Program-made: the position numbers and the translations under genes | Part shown: piece after piece, positions 33,541 through 41,818 of the stretch | How positions within the stretch are numbered: position 1 is the first letter of the stretch | Layout: each line of letters opens with the position of its first letter | The notes under the pieces: model-generated | What the model was told of the DNA's origin: nothing | Database searches by the model: none | The model's input: only the letters and a program-made list of their open reading frames with translations | Source of the DNA: JADJTT01 sp049306275 | GTDB taxonomy: Bacteria; Bacteroidota; Bacteroidia; Chitinophagales; Saprospiraceae | Length of the DNA stretch: 64,000 nt | Assembly (NCBI GenBank): GCA_049306275.1 | Contig: JBAQQB010000073.1 | Span: forward strand, 26,493 to 90,492 | Direction of reading: 5' to 3'

Positions 33541-35040
33541 ATGAAAAAACTCTTAAAGCTAAGTACCTTTTCGCTCGTTCTGGTGGTGCTGCTCAGTGCT
33601 TGTGGCTCCAAAGAACGTTCTTCCACAACCGGTTGGATGTACAACGACCAAAAGTGGGGCGGGTTTGAAAAACTCGATTATGAAGGCCAGGCAACTGGTC
33701 CAAACCTCGTTCTCGTTGAAGGGGGTACCTTTACCATGGGTATCACCGAACAGGACGTTACCTTCGACTGGAACGCCGTGCCCCGCCGCGTCACCGTTTC
33801 CTCCTTCTACATGGACGAAACGGAAGTTGCCAACATCGACTACCGCGAATACGTCCACTGGCTGAAACGCGTTTTCGGTGAAACCTATCCCGAAGTATGG
33901 CGCAATGCCCTGCCAGATACCCTGGTATGGCGCGAAGAACTGGCCTTCAACGAGCCCCTCGTCGAAACCTACTACCGCCACCCCTCCTTCGACTTCTACC
34001 CGGTGGTGGGCGTTACCTGGCTCCAAGCCAACGACTATTGCCTCTGGCGTACCGACCGCGTCAACGAAATGATCCTCATCGAACGCGGTATCCTCAATCC
34101 CAACCCGGAACAAACCGATTCCGAAAACTTCAATACCGAAGCCTACCTCGTTGGCCAGTATGAAGGGGATGTACGCAAGAACCTCAAAGACTACCAAACC
34201 GGCGGCGAACGCAAAGTGCGCTTCGAAGACGGTATCATGCTGCCCTCCTATCGCCTCCCCACGGAAGCAGAATGGGAATACGCAGCCCTGGCCCTCCTGG
34301 GCAACATGCCCTCCGCCCAGGATGAACGCATCACCGACCGCCGCTTCTATCCCTGGTCGGGGAATACCGTTCGCTACCAGAAACGCAATAAGTACCAGGG
34401 CGACATCCTCGCCAACTTCAAGCGCGACGGTGGCGACTACATGGGTATGGCCGGCAACCTGAACGACCACGCCAATATCACCGCTCCGGTTCGCTCTTAT
34501 ATGCCCAACGACTTCGGCCTCTTCCACATGGCCGGTAACGTCAGCGAATGGACCGCCGACCTCTTCCGCCCCATGACCAGCCTCGACCTCCGCGACTCGG
34601 AAAGCCAGGACCTCAACCCCTACCGCGGTAACAAGTTCCGTACCCTCGAACTCGACCCCGATGGTAACGTGGTAGAAAAAGACAGCCTCGGCCGCCTGCG
34701 CTACCGCTACGTCGAAGACGATGAAGTGGCCAACCGCGAAAACTACAAGCGCGGCCAGGTCTACAACTACCTCGACGGCGATAAAGAATCTGAAGTCGTA
34801 TACGACTACGGCGTACACAGCCTTATCAGCGACAAATCGCGCGTGATCAAAGGAGGCTCCTGGGCCGACCGCGCCTACTGGCTGTCACCCGGCGCACGCC
34901 GCTTCAAAGAAGAAGACAAATCTGACCGCACCATCGGCTTCCGCTGCGCCATGGCCCGCATGGGCTCACCCGTCGACAACAACGACGCTGGCGGCAACGA
35001 TTTTAACGTGAAAGGAAATCGCGTCAAAAGACGCTATTGA
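33541..35040 (+). CDS. gldK: Type IX secretion/gliding lipoprotein GldK (PorK)
   Basis: The 499-aa product has a lipoprotein signal with lipobox LSAC (C21). It contains a formylglycine-generating-enzyme-like (sulfatase-modifying) fold: LVEGGTFTMG, RRVTVSSFYMDETEVANIDY, YRLPTEAEWEYAAL, FHMAGNVSEWTADLF and VIKGGSWADRAYWLSPGARR with GFRCA. GldK/PorK makes the periplasmic ring with GldN/PorN around the T9SS core. The ATG at 33541 is preferred to the GTG three bases before it. Usually gldL, gldM and gldN follow; here murF follows a terminator instead. Confidence 0.92.
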   Translation: MKKLLKLSTFSLVLVVLLSACGSKERSSTTGWMYNDQKWGGFEKLDYEGQATGPNLVLVEGGTFTMGITEQDVTFDWNAVPRRVTVSSFYMDETEVANIDYREYVHWLKRVFGETYPEVWRNALPDTLVWREELAFNEPLVETYYRHPSFDFYPVVGVTWLQANDYCLWRTDRVNEMILIERGILNPNPEQTDSENFNTEAYLVGQYEGDVRKNLKDYQTGGERKVRFEDGIMLPSYRLPTEAEWEYAALALLGNMPSAQDERITDRRFYPWSGNTVRYQKRNKYQGDILANFKRDGGDYMGMAGNLNDHANITAPVRSYMPNDFGLFHMAGNVSEWTADLFRPMTSLDLRDSESQDLNPYRGNKFRTLELDPDGNVVEKDSLGRLRYRYVEDDEVANRENYKRGQVYNYLDGDKESEVVYDYGVHSLISDKSRVIKGGSWADRAYWLSPGARRFKEEDKSDRTIGFRCAMARMGSPVDNNDAGGNDFNVKGNRVKRRY

Positions 35041-35067
35041 TATCCCTGCTTTAAACAAGTCATGACC

Positions 35068-35100
35068 AAAAAGTCTCCCTGCATTCCGGGGAGACTTTTT
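35068..35100 (+). terminator. Rho-independent terminator after gldK
   Basis: AAAAAGTCTCCC (35068-35079) and GGGAGACTTTTT (35089-35100) form a perfect 12-bp stem ending in a T-run. It confirms that gldK is not followed by gldL in one transcript. Confidence 0.92.
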
Positions 35101-35123
35101 ATTTTCAGCCCACTTCCTTGCCT

Positions 35124-36440
35124 ATGTCCAGCATCGAATCGCTTTACGCTACTTTCCTGCAGCGCCCCCTCATCAGTACCGATAGCAGGAAAATCACTCC
35201 GGGTTGTATCTTTTTCGCATTGCGGGGCGAAAATTTCAACGGCAACACCTTTGTGGCCGCCGCTCTCCAGGCCGGCGCAGCGCATGCCGTGGCCGACGAT
35301 CCTTCTCTGCCGGATATGCCTGGACTGATCCGGGTGGATAATGTTCTGAAAACCCTTCAGGATCTGGCCCGTCACCACCGCCGCCAGTTTTCCGTCCCCG
35401 TCATAGGCATCACGGGAAGCAATGGGAAAACGACCACCAAAGAACTGGTGAGCGCCGTGCTGGCCTCCCATTACAGAACCCATTTTACCCAGGGAAACCT
35501 CAACAACCACATCGGCGTACCCCTCACCCTGCTGGCCATGCCTGCCGATACCGAGGTGGCCGTCATCGAAATGGGCGCCAACAAACGCGGCGATATCGCC
35601 GAACTCTGCGACATCGCCGAGCCCAGCCACGGCCTGATCACCAATATCGGCAAAGCCCACCTCGAAGGCTTCGGCGGAATCGAAGGCGTCAAACTGGGCA
35701 AGTCGGAAATGTACCGTTTTCTCGAAAAAACAGCGGGCGTAGCCTTCCTCAACCGCGATGAACCTTTCCTGCCCGACCTGGTCAAAGGCGTCAAGAAAGT
35801 GATTCCCTACGGGATAGCAGAACGCCTCACCGGCGAACCGGGCATCCTGGAAATCCAGCTGCTGGCCGAACAACCCTTCCTCGAAGTCGCTTTCCTGTCC
35901 GCAAGCCATGAGGAGACCAAGGTTTTTTCTCAACTGATCGGGCGCTATAATTTCGGCAATATCGCCACCGCTATCGCCCTGGGCAGATACTTCAAGGTGC
36001 CTGCGCAAAAAATCAAAGAGGCGGTCGAAGCCTATGCACCTTCCAACCTGCGCTCCCAACTCATCTCCAAAGGCTCCAATATGGTGATCATGGATGCCTA
36101 TAACGCCAATCCCACCAGCATGCGCAACGCGCTGCTGACCTTCGCCGCGATGGAAGCTACCCACCGCGTCGCCATACTGGGCGATATGCTGGAGCTGGGA
36201 GAGGCCGCACTGCCGGAACACCAGGCCATTATAGATCTCGCTTTGGAAAAAGGCTTTGATCAGGTGATCCTCGCCGGCCCCATTTTCGGCAGTTTGAGCA
36301 GACCGCCACAGGTGCTGCATTTTACGAATCAGGAAGAACTGGCTGCCTGGCTCCAGGCACATCCTTTTTCCCACGCGCACATCCTGCTCAAGGGCTCCCG
36401 ACGCATCGGCCTGGAGCGTCTGATCGAGGCGATAGCCTGA
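35124..36440 (+). CDS. murF: UDP-N-acetylmuramoyl-tripeptide--D-alanyl-D-alanine ligase
   Basis: The 438-aa product adds D-Ala-D-Ala to the UDP-MurNAc-tripeptide, the last cytoplasmic step of peptidoglycan precursor synthesis. The Mur ligase P-loop GSNGKTTT is at residues 98-105, preceded by the N-terminal domain (ISTDSRKITPGCIFFALRGE). Further signatures are VIEMGANKRGDIAEL, NIGKAHLEGFGG, and the C-terminal DAYNANPTSMRNALL and ILGDMLELG. The ATG at 35124 is used; a TTG six bases earlier would add two residues. It stands alone rather than in an mra/dcw cluster, as is common for murF in Bacteroidota. Confidence 0.95.
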   Translation: MSSIESLYATFLQRPLISTDSRKITPGCIFFALRGENFNGNTFVAAALQAGAAHAVADDPSLPDMPGLIRVDNVLKTLQDLARHHRRQFSVPVIGITGSNGKTTTKELVSAVLASHYRTHFTQGNLNNHIGVPLTLLAMPADTEVAVIEMGANKRGDIAELCDIAEPSHGLITNIGKAHLEGFGGIEGVKLGKSEMYRFLEKTAGVAFLNRDEPFLPDLVKGVKKVIPYGIAERLTGEPGILEIQLLAEQPFLEVAFLSASHEETKVFSQLIGRYNFGNIATAIALGRYFKVPAQKIKEAVEAYAPSNLRSQLISKGSNMVIMDAYNANPTSMRNALLTFAAMEATHRVAILGDMLELGEAALPEHQAIIDLALEKGFDQVILAGPIFGSLSRPPQVLHFTNQEELAAWLQAHPFSHAHILLKGSRRIGLERLIEAIA

Positions 36441-36444
36441 GCCC

Positions 36445-37527
36445 TTACCTGAAGCGTTTCAGGGCGTTAACCAGCCTGGCCGGTAGCTCGCCGTTGCAGG
36501 CCTGGGCATAGTCTGAGTAAGAACAGGGAATGAGCCGGTGCCGCTGCATTTCCTGGGGCGGTGGCTCGGGCACCTGCAGCCACCAGCGGCCGCTTTTGGA
36601 GCTCTTCCAGAAAGTGAGATGCAGGTCGAGGGTCTTGAAATCGACAATATATTCGAGCAGCCCGTCGGTAGAGATTGGAAAATCATGTTTCCGGTTGCAA
36701 AAACCATCGGCGAAATACCATGCCAGATGGGCGCAGAGCTGCGCCGTCTGTCGCCGGCGGTCGAGGTCGGGGCGAAGGCCAAAGATGCCGAATGCGCGGA
36801 GCTTGTCGCTCATCCCCGCGTAACGCGCGAGCTGGCAGGCTTCTTCCGAAAACAGACCGCTGGGCGTGGCCTGGCTTACGCCTGGCGCCTCCGATTGCCG
36901 CAATGCAGGCAGCATGAATCCCACGAGGTCGGCATCCCGCAGGAAAGGCTCCACCTGGGTGATGTCAGCGCGCAAAGCCCCCAGGCGCAGGGTTTCGAAG
37001 CGCCTCTTCTCCATCTCCTTCATGCAGGAGGGGCTCGTCAGGTGGCTTTGCAAGCCCAGCAGGCTGAAGTGGAAGAGGTCGGGGTATTCCTTGCCAAGGA
37101 TGTCCTTGAGATAGCCCGTCATCGATATTTGCTCGTCGATCACCGCAAGGGAAACCGGCCGCTGCAGGTTGGACTGGGCCTGGAACTGGGCATGCAGGTA
37201 AACAGGGCGGGAGCTGAGCAGCAGGGTGCATACCTTGCTTTCAAACAATTCCTGGAGGAGCGGGATCAAAAAAGAGGCGTCTTCCTTTCTGGCGTTGCCC
37301 AGATCCATAATGGCAGCGCCTTCCGGGGGAGGGCTCAGGGTGTAGAGTTCCTTCCTCACCAGATCGCTGGCGGGTTCCTGCATGCCGAGCAGAACCAGGC
37401 TGCCTGCGGGGATTTCGGGCCTGCTGGACTGCCAGGGCAGGATCTTTTTCCCGAAAGATTCCTCGGGAAGCCCTTCCCGGAAGGACATCAATTCGTCGGA
37501 AAGCGGGCGGAGCCAGTTTTCAAGCAT
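36445..37527 (-). CDS. Arginase-fold (ureohydrolase superfamily) protein with lost metal site
   Basis: The 360-aa product resembles the arginase/formimidoylglutamase group in Bacteroidota, most clearly in RQSEAPGVSQATPSGLFSEE and ACQLARYAGMSDKLRAFGIF. The manganese motifs of active ureohydrolases (GGxHD, DAHxD, SxDxDxxDP) are not visible: the region that should read SFDxDAxR is VGFMLPALRQSEAPG, and the DAH region is SLAVIDEQIS. It is probably catalytically inactive or has changed function. It starts 19 bases after the RNase H gene on the same strand. Annotation as formimidoylglutamase would overstate the evidence. Confidence 0.7.
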   Translation of the reverse strand: MLENWLRPLSDELMSFREGLPEESFGKKILPWQSSRPEIPAGSLVLLGMQEPASDLVRKELYTLSPPPEGAAIMDLGNARKEDASFLIPLLQELFESKVCTLLLSSRPVYLHAQFQAQSNLQRPVSLAVIDEQISMTGYLKDILGKEYPDLFHFSLLGLQSHLTSPSCMKEMEKRRFETLRLGALRADITQVEPFLRDADLVGFMLPALRQSEAPGVSQATPSGLFSEEACQLARYAGMSDKLRAFGIFGLRPDLDRRRQTAQLCAHLAWYFADGFCNRKHDFPISTDGLLEYIVDFKTLDLHLTFWKSSKSGRWWLQVPEPPPQEMQRHRLIPCSYSDYAQACNGELPARLVNALKRFR

Positions 37528-37546
37528 GGTTTGAAGCGATTAATCG

Positions 37547-38179
37547 TTATTTTCTGCCAAAGTCGGCGGGTATTTCACCCCATTCCTCGGTATTCCATTT
37601 CATGATTTTGGTGGAGATGGCGTTGTTGGCCAGCCATTGCTCGGCGCGCGCAATCACGGCAAAGAGAGCGTCCGTTTTGGCGTTGTGCGGCAGGGTGGTT
37701 TTGCACTTGCCGGCCTGAACCCACTTGATCGCATTTCTGGAGTCGGTGTAAATGGGTTTGTCGATACCCTTTTGCCGAAGCCAGGCCAGGCCGTGAACGA
37801 TGGCCAGAAATTCGCCGATGTTGTTGGTGCCAAGGGGAAAAGCCTGGAGGAACAGCTCTTCGCCCGTGCGGGTGTCGACGCCCCGGTACTCCATTTTCCC
37901 GGGGTTGCCGCTGCAGGCGGCATCCACGCTGATGCTGTCCCATACCACCGGTGCGCCGGCTGTAGTTGCTTTTTTCTGCGGGGCCTTTTTTGCCGCGGCA
38001 GCTTGCGAAGGAGCCCCCTGGAGAAAGGCTTGTCTGGCTGCGGTTTCCGTGGGGAATGCCTGGTAGCGGGCGCCGGGATAGTTCTTCACCTGCGCCTGCG
38101 CCTCCGCCCAGGTGCGGTAAACGCCGGGAGTAGCGCCTTTCCAGACGACGTAAAATTTGGTCTTGACAGATTTACTCAT
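37547..38179 (-). CDS. RNase H with N-terminal viroplasmin domain
   Basis: The 210-aa product has an N-terminal RNA/DNA-hybrid-binding domain of the caulimovirus viroplasmin type (KFYVVWKGATPGVYRTWAEA, then YQAFPTETAARQAFL), an Ala/Lys linker (50-75), and an RNase H1-type nuclease domain (about 78-200). Likely catalytic acids lie in VDAACSGNPG, NNIGEFLAIVHGL, YTDSRNA and HNAKTD. It should cut RNA in RNA-DNA hybrids. The ATG at 38179 gives the domain start; an upstream ATG (38197) would lie in the repeat array. A -7 element lies 7-14 bases before the start. Confidence 0.88.
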   Translation of the reverse strand: MSKSVKTKFYVVWKGATPGVYRTWAEAQAQVKNYPGARYQAFPTETAARQAFLQGAPSQAAAAKKAPQKKATTAGAPVVWDSISVDAACSGNPGKMEYRGVDTRTGEELFLQAFPLGTNNIGEFLAIVHGLAWLRQKGIDKPIYTDSRNAIKWVQAGKCKTTLPHNAKTDALFAVIARAEQWLANNAISTKIMKWNTEEWGEIPADFGRK

Positions 38180-38185
38180 CGGCTC

Positions 38186-38193
38186 CAAAGGTA
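38186..38193 (-). promoter_or_regulatory. -7 element (TACCTTTG on the minus strand) for the RNase H gene
   Basis: CAAAGGTA on the plus strand reads TACCTTTG on the minus strand. It is directly upstream of the RNase H start, giving a very short leader. Its expected -33 position (about 38211-38216) falls inside the heptamer array. Confidence 0.6.
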
Positions 38194-38196
38194 ACA

Positions 38197-38225
38197 CCTT
38201 CAGCCTTCACCCTTCACCCTTCACC
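38197..38225. repeat. 7-bp tandem repeat (CCTTCAC)4 between divergent promoters
   Basis: CCTTCAG is followed by three exact CCTTCAC units and one more C, with a period of 7 (38197, 38204, 38211, 38218). The array lies between the minus-strand -7 element (38186-38193) and the plus-strand -7 element (38235-38242) and overlaps where both -33 elements should be. Confidence 0.85.
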
Positions 38226-38234
38226 AAAAAAAAC

Positions 38235-38242
38235 TACCTTTG
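38235..38242 (+). promoter_or_regulatory. -7 element (TACCTTTG) for tatD
   Basis: TACCTTTG matches TAnnTTTG and lies 19 bases before the tatD ATG. Its -33 position (about 38212-38217) is inside the heptamer repeat. Confidence 0.65.
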
Positions 38243-38261
38243 TGCCTTCAAAAATTCAGCT

Positions 38262-39026
38262 ATGTGGACCGACACCCACACCCATTTGTACCTGAGGGAA
38301 TTTGACGAAGACCGCAATGAAGCCGTGCGGCATGCGATCGGGCAGGGAGTGGAAACCATGTACCTGCCCAATGTCGACAGCCGGACCATCGGCGGTATGC
38401 TCGAGCTGGAAGCCCGCTTCCCCGCCAACGTGCACGCCATGATGGGGATGCACCCTTGCTCGGTAAAGGAGAACTACCGCGAAGAATTGAAGGTCGTGGA
38501 AGAATGGTTGTCCAAACGCACCTTCTGCGCCATCGGAGAAATAGGAACCGACCTGTATTGGGACCGCAGCTACACCCAACAGCAGGAAGAAGCCTTGCTG
38601 ACCCAGGTGCGCTGGGCCAAGGAGCTGGATTTGCCCATTGTGATCCACTGCCGCGAATCGATCGACTGGACACTGGATCTGCTCCGGCAGGAGGCGGATA
38701 GCCGGCTGCGCGGCATCTTTCATTGTTTTACGGGAACTCTTGAGCAAGCCCGTGCGGTTATGGACCTGGGCTTCCTGCTGGGCATCGGCGGTGTGTTGAC
38801 ATTTAAAAATGCCGGCCTGGACCGTACGATGGAGCAAATACCGCTCGAATACGTGGTGCTGGAGACCGATTCACCCTACCTGGCGCCCGTGCCCTACCGC
38901 GGCAAGCGCAACGAAAGCGCCTATATTCCGCTGATAGGAGCGAAACTGGCGGAGGTCAAAGGGCTGGGCGTAGAGGAAGTCGCCGCGATCACGACCGCAA
39001 ATGCCAGAAAAATATTTGGGGCCTGA
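38262..39026 (+). CDS. TatD family metal-dependent hydrolase (DNase)
   Basis: The 254-aa product has a TIM-barrel metallo-hydrolase pattern: metal ligands in DTHTHLY (start), E in AIGEIGTDLYWD, H in IVIHCRES, H in GIFHCFTG, and D in VLETDSPYLAPVPYRGKRNE. TatD proteins are cytoplasmic nucleases that act in DNA repair or turnover. The ATG at 38262 gives the normal N-terminus two residues before the first motif. Whether the substrate is DNA or another phosphoester cannot be told. Confidence 0.92.
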   Translation: MWTDTHTHLYLREFDEDRNEAVRHAIGQGVETMYLPNVDSRTIGGMLELEARFPANVHAMMGMHPCSVKENYREELKVVEEWLSKRTFCAIGEIGTDLYWDRSYTQQQEEALLTQVRWAKELDLPIVIHCRESIDWTLDLLRQEADSRLRGIFHCFTGTLEQARAVMDLGFLLGIGGVLTFKNAGLDRTMEQIPLEYVVLETDSPYLAPVPYRGKRNESAYIPLIGAKLAEVKGLGVEEVAAITTANARKIFGA

Positions 39027-39188
39027 AGCCAACCAAACAGCCCTGCTGTGCATCTATAAAAAAGAATTTCTCAACGTCTGCCAGCAATGAAAACACCGGA
39101 AACCGGCTCTCCCGGGGCAGGATTTCCGGGTAGAAAAAGAAAATTTTCAAAATCTTGCATCTTTTTGCAATTTTTGTGCCCGGCAAAA

Positions 39189-39218
39189 TTGTTAAAAGGC
39201 GCTTAATTTCTAAATTTG
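39189..39218 (+). promoter_or_regulatory. Consensus promoter for tRNA-Ser
   Basis: TTG (39189-39191), a 19-base spacer and TAAATTTG (39211-39218) match the Bacteroidota consensus. The tRNA starts 34 bases downstream. Confidence 0.8.
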
Positions 39219-39252
39219 CTGGGGCTTGTACAGACGAGCACTACAATAATAC

Positions 39253-39340
39253 GGAGAGGTGGCCGAGTGGTCGAAGGCGCACGCCTGGAAAGTGTGTATA
39301 CTCCAAAAGGGTATCGCGGGTTCGAATCCCGCCCTCTCCG
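39253..39340 (+). tRNA. tRNA-Ser (anticodon GGA)
   Basis: The 88-base sequence folds as a class II tRNA. The acceptor GGAGAGG (39253-39259) pairs with CCTCTCC (39333-39339), with discriminator G at 39340. The anticodon loop CTGGAAA holds GGA at 39287-39289, reading UCC/UCU. A long variable arm lies between the anticodon stem and the TTCGAAT loop, as expected for serine. CCA is not encoded. Confidence 0.96.
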
Positions 39341-39401
39341 CCTGTTTTTACTATCATTTTTACAAAATCTGTAATTCAAGAATCGTTAAACCTCACTGAC
39401 T

Positions 39402-40235
39402 ATGCGAAAGTTATTAGCTCTGTTGCTTGTCCTGGGTTTGGTTTCTTTCTCCTCCACTATACTGGTAGCGCAGGATGATCAGAACGCTGGAACTGATACG
39501 ACACAGCAAACTACCGATAGCGTGGAAACCGCGCCGGTAGAAGAAGCTGCTCCCGTGGTTCCCGAAGCCCCCGCTGAAGAGGAACAAGGCGGAAAAGGAC
39601 TGGGTTTCCAGGTATTGAAAGAGAAATTCATCGAAGGTGGCTGGCAGTTTATGACCCCGATCATGATCTGTCTGATCATTGGCCTTGCCTTCTGTATTGA
39701 GCGCATTATCACCCTCAATATCGCAACGACGAATACGGACAAGCTGCTTGCCCGCATCGACGAGAACCTGAAAAAGGGCGATGTTGACGGCGCCATGGAA
39801 GTTTGCAAAGGCACCCAGGGCCCGACCGCCAGCATCCTCTACGAAGGCCTCAAAAACTACAGACAAGGCCCGGAAGCAGTCGAAAAATCCATCGTTTCCT
39901 TCGGTAGCGTCCAAATGGGTCTCCTGGAAAAAGGCCTCGTCTGGATATCCCTCTTCATCGCACTGGCCCCGATGCTCGGGTTCCTCGGTACCGTTGTTGG
40001 TATGGTGGAAGCCTTCGACCGCATTGAAGCAGCAGGCGACATTTCTCCCACGGTCGTTGCCGGCGGTATCAAGGTAGCCCTTTTGACCACCGTCTTCGGT
40101 CTGATCGTCGCTATCATCCTTCAAATTCTCTATAACTACATCGTAACGAAGATCGACAGCATCGTCAACAGAATGGAAGACGCTTCCATCGGCCTGGTCG
40201 ATGTGATGGTTGCAAACAATGTTTTTAAATCCTAA
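39402..40235 (+). CDS. MotA/TolQ/ExbB proton channel family protein
   Basis: The 277-aa product has a signal-like first helix, an acidic, Pro/Ala-rich stretch (about 24-62), and then the ExbB core: membrane helices at about 77-97 (FMTPIMICLIIGLAFCIERI), 188-208 and 224-248, with the conserved LAPMLGFLGTVVGMVEAF and VAGGIKVALLTTVFGLIVAI. ExbB with ExbD uses the proton gradient to energise outer-membrane processes. The long acidic N-terminal part is typical of Bacteroidota ExbB. It is the first gene of a four-gene operon ending in two exbD genes. Confidence 0.93.
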   Translation: MRKLLALLLVLGLVSFSSTILVAQDDQNAGTDTTQQTTDSVETAPVEEAAPVVPEAPAEEEQGGKGLGFQVLKEKFIEGGWQFMTPIMICLIIGLAFCIERIITLNIATTNTDKLLARIDENLKKGDVDGAMEVCKGTQGPTASILYEGLKNYRQGPEAVEKSIVSFGSVQMGLLEKGLVWISLFIALAPMLGFLGTVVGMVEAFDRIEAAGDISPTVVAGGIKVALLTTVFGLIVAIILQILYNYIVTKIDSIVNRMEDASIGLVDVMVANNVFKS

Positions 40236-40247
40236 AAAGGAAGTAGC

Positions 40248-40685
40248 ATGAACTATAAGTTTCTAGCCAAATACGGACAATCTCTGGCATTTGGCGCAGG
40301 CGCTCTTCTTATCGTCATTTTCTTCCTTATCGTGCTCATCAGCGGTCAGGACGGGGCTCTGAACTTTATCATCTGGTCTGGGCTTGCCCTGCTTGTCGTC
40401 ACCCTCATCGCGCTCTTTGGCTATGCCATCTATCATGTGCTCCTGGATCCGAAAGGATCGGCCAAGGGACTGATCGGCATGGGAGCTATGTTGGTGCTGT
40501 TCTTGATCCTGTACCTCACCTCGACTCCTGAAACGGTAGGGAAACTCGGTACGCTGCATGAAACCTTCAGCATTTCAGACAACCTGTCGCGCGCCATCTC
40601 CGGGGGCATTAAATCTACCCTGATCCTCGCCGCTCTGGGTATTGGCGCGTTCCTGTATTCCGAAGTGCGCAACCTCTTTAAATAA
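40248..40685 (+). CDS. Uncharacterised four-helix membrane protein in the ExbB/D operon
   Basis: The 145-aa product has about four membrane helices (SLAFGAGALLIVIFFLIVLI, NFIIWSGLALLVVTLIALFG, GMGAMLVLFLILYLT and STLILAALGIGAFLYS). It starts 12 bases after exbB and ends 6 bases before exbD, so it is cotranscribed. Such a gene between exbB and exbD is common in Bacteroidota, but I know no assigned function. A structural or regulatory role in the Exb complex is inferred. Confidence 0.75.
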   Translation: MNYKFLAKYGQSLAFGAGALLIVIFFLIVLISGQDGALNFIIWSGLALLVVTLIALFGYAIYHVLLDPKGSAKGLIGMGAMLVLFLILYLTSTPETVGKLGTLHETFSISDNLSRAISGGIKSTLILAALGIGAFLYSEVRNLFK

Positions 40686-40691
40686 TCGCTT

Positions 40692-41243
40692 ATGGCAGTT
40701 CGAGCAAAAAATCGAATGAAGAACGAGATCAATGCCAGCTCCATGGCTGACATTGCTTTTCTCCTTCTCATCTTCTTCCTTGTGACGACCACCATCGCGG
40801 AAGATAAAGGTATCCTCGTTAAACTACCACCGTGGTCTTTCGAAGAACCCGAAATCGCGAAACTCAAACCGCGCAACGTGTATTCGGTGCTGGTTAACGC
40901 CCAAAACCAACTGCTCGTCCGCGGCCAGGTGACCAACATCAAGGACCTCAGGGAAGATACCAAAGAGTTTATCGCCAACCCGACAAAACGGGAAGACTTG
41001 TCTGAAAGCCCGAAAAAAGCCATCATCTCGCTGAAAAACGACCGGGGTACCAACTACCAGACCTACCTCGAAGTGTACAACGAGTTGCAGGCCGCCTACA
41101 ACGAGCTTTGGGAAGAAGAGGCGTTTAAACGTTACAACGTATCATACGATAAACTACCGGCTGCCAATAAGCGGGCTATCAGAAATGACTTTCCGTTGAT
41201 CATCTCTGAAGCCGAGCCAACCAGCTACGGGGAAGAGAATTAA
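40692..41243 (+). CDS. Biopolymer transport protein ExbD (first copy)
   Basis: The 183-aa product has a short N-terminal cytoplasmic tail, one membrane helix with the channel aspartate in INASSMADIAFLLLIFFLVT, and a periplasmic domain with PPWSFEEPEIAKLKPRNVY. It works with ExbB in proton-driven energy transfer. The periplasmic part is longer than in E. coli ExbD (141 aa), with an insert around residues 80-150 that is common in this phylum. Confidence 0.92.
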   Translation: MAVRAKNRMKNEINASSMADIAFLLLIFFLVTTTIAEDKGILVKLPPWSFEEPEIAKLKPRNVYSVLVNAQNQLLVRGQVTNIKDLREDTKEFIANPTKREDLSESPKKAIISLKNDRGTNYQTYLEVYNELQAAYNELWEEEAFKRYNVSYDKLPAANKRAIRNDFPLIISEAEPTSYGEEN

Positions 41244-41289
41244 TTCCTTCTGTCGCCGATTCATTCTTTACGACCTAAATTGTTAGATA

Positions 41290-41757
41290 ATGGCAAAATT
41301 TGGGAAAAAACGCGGAAAAAGCACTCCTGCGATCTCCACCGCTTCCTTGCCGGATATCATCTTCATCCTCCTCTTCTTTTTCATGGTGATCACCAAACTC
41401 CGGGATGCTGAACTCAAAGTCATCATCCGCACCCCCGAAGCCACGGAGCTCACCAAACTGGAAAAGAAATCGCTGGTCAATTACGTCTACATCGGCCGGC
41501 CTATCGAGAAGTATCAGGCTATCTACGGTACCAAGCCCAGGATTCAACTTGGCGACCAGTTCGCCACTGTTGCGGATATCCCCCTTTTCCTCGAAAAGCA
41601 TAAGGTCTCCGTACCGGAAGCGCAGCATGCCAGTATCACGACCTCCCTTCGTATCGACGGGAAAATTACCATGGGTATTGTTCAGGACACAAAAACCCAG
41701 CTTCGCAAGTCAGGTCAGTTGAAAGTCAACTACTCCGCCAGGAAACGGGCAGAGTAA
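41290..41757 (+). CDS. Biopolymer transport protein ExbD (second copy)
   Basis: The 155-aa product has the same layout as the gene before it: a basic N-terminus (GKKRGKSTPAISTASL), a membrane helix with the key aspartate (PDIIFILLFFFMVITKL), and a periplasmic domain. The two copies are diverged rather than recent duplicates. Two ExbD proteins with one ExbB may form a mixed complex, as inferred for other Bacteroidota. A terminator follows. Confidence 0.92.
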   Translation: MAKFGKKRGKSTPAISTASLPDIIFILLFFFMVITKLRDAELKVIIRTPEATELTKLEKKSLVNYVYIGRPIEKYQAIYGTKPRIQLGDQFATVADIPLFLEKHKVSVPEAQHASITTSLRIDGKITMGIVQDTKTQLRKSGQLKVNYSARKRAE

Positions 41758-41776
41758 ACATACACACTTCCCAGAC

Positions 41777-41818
41777 AAAAAGGGGATGCTCCGCAATGGA
41801 GTTATCCCCTTTTTTTTT
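41777..41818 (+). terminator. Rho-independent terminator after the Exb operon
   Basis: AAAAAGGGGAT (41777-41787) pairs with ATCCCC plus T-run (41804-41818), and the stem continues inward (GCTCC with GGAGT). Nine T residues follow. It also overlaps the end of the convergent DUF4293 gene (from 41817). Confidence 0.9.

Noticed and set aside
36445..37527. Formimidoylglutamase function
   Set aside because: The fold resembles it, but the metal-binding motifs are absent, so the enzyme name is not supported.
39402..41757. ExbB/ExbD operon considered as the missing gldL-gldM pair
   Set aside because: The first gene has the full MotA/TolQ/ExbB channel core and two later genes are ordinary ExbD proteins. 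GldL has two helices and GldM a large periplasmic part, neither of which is present.
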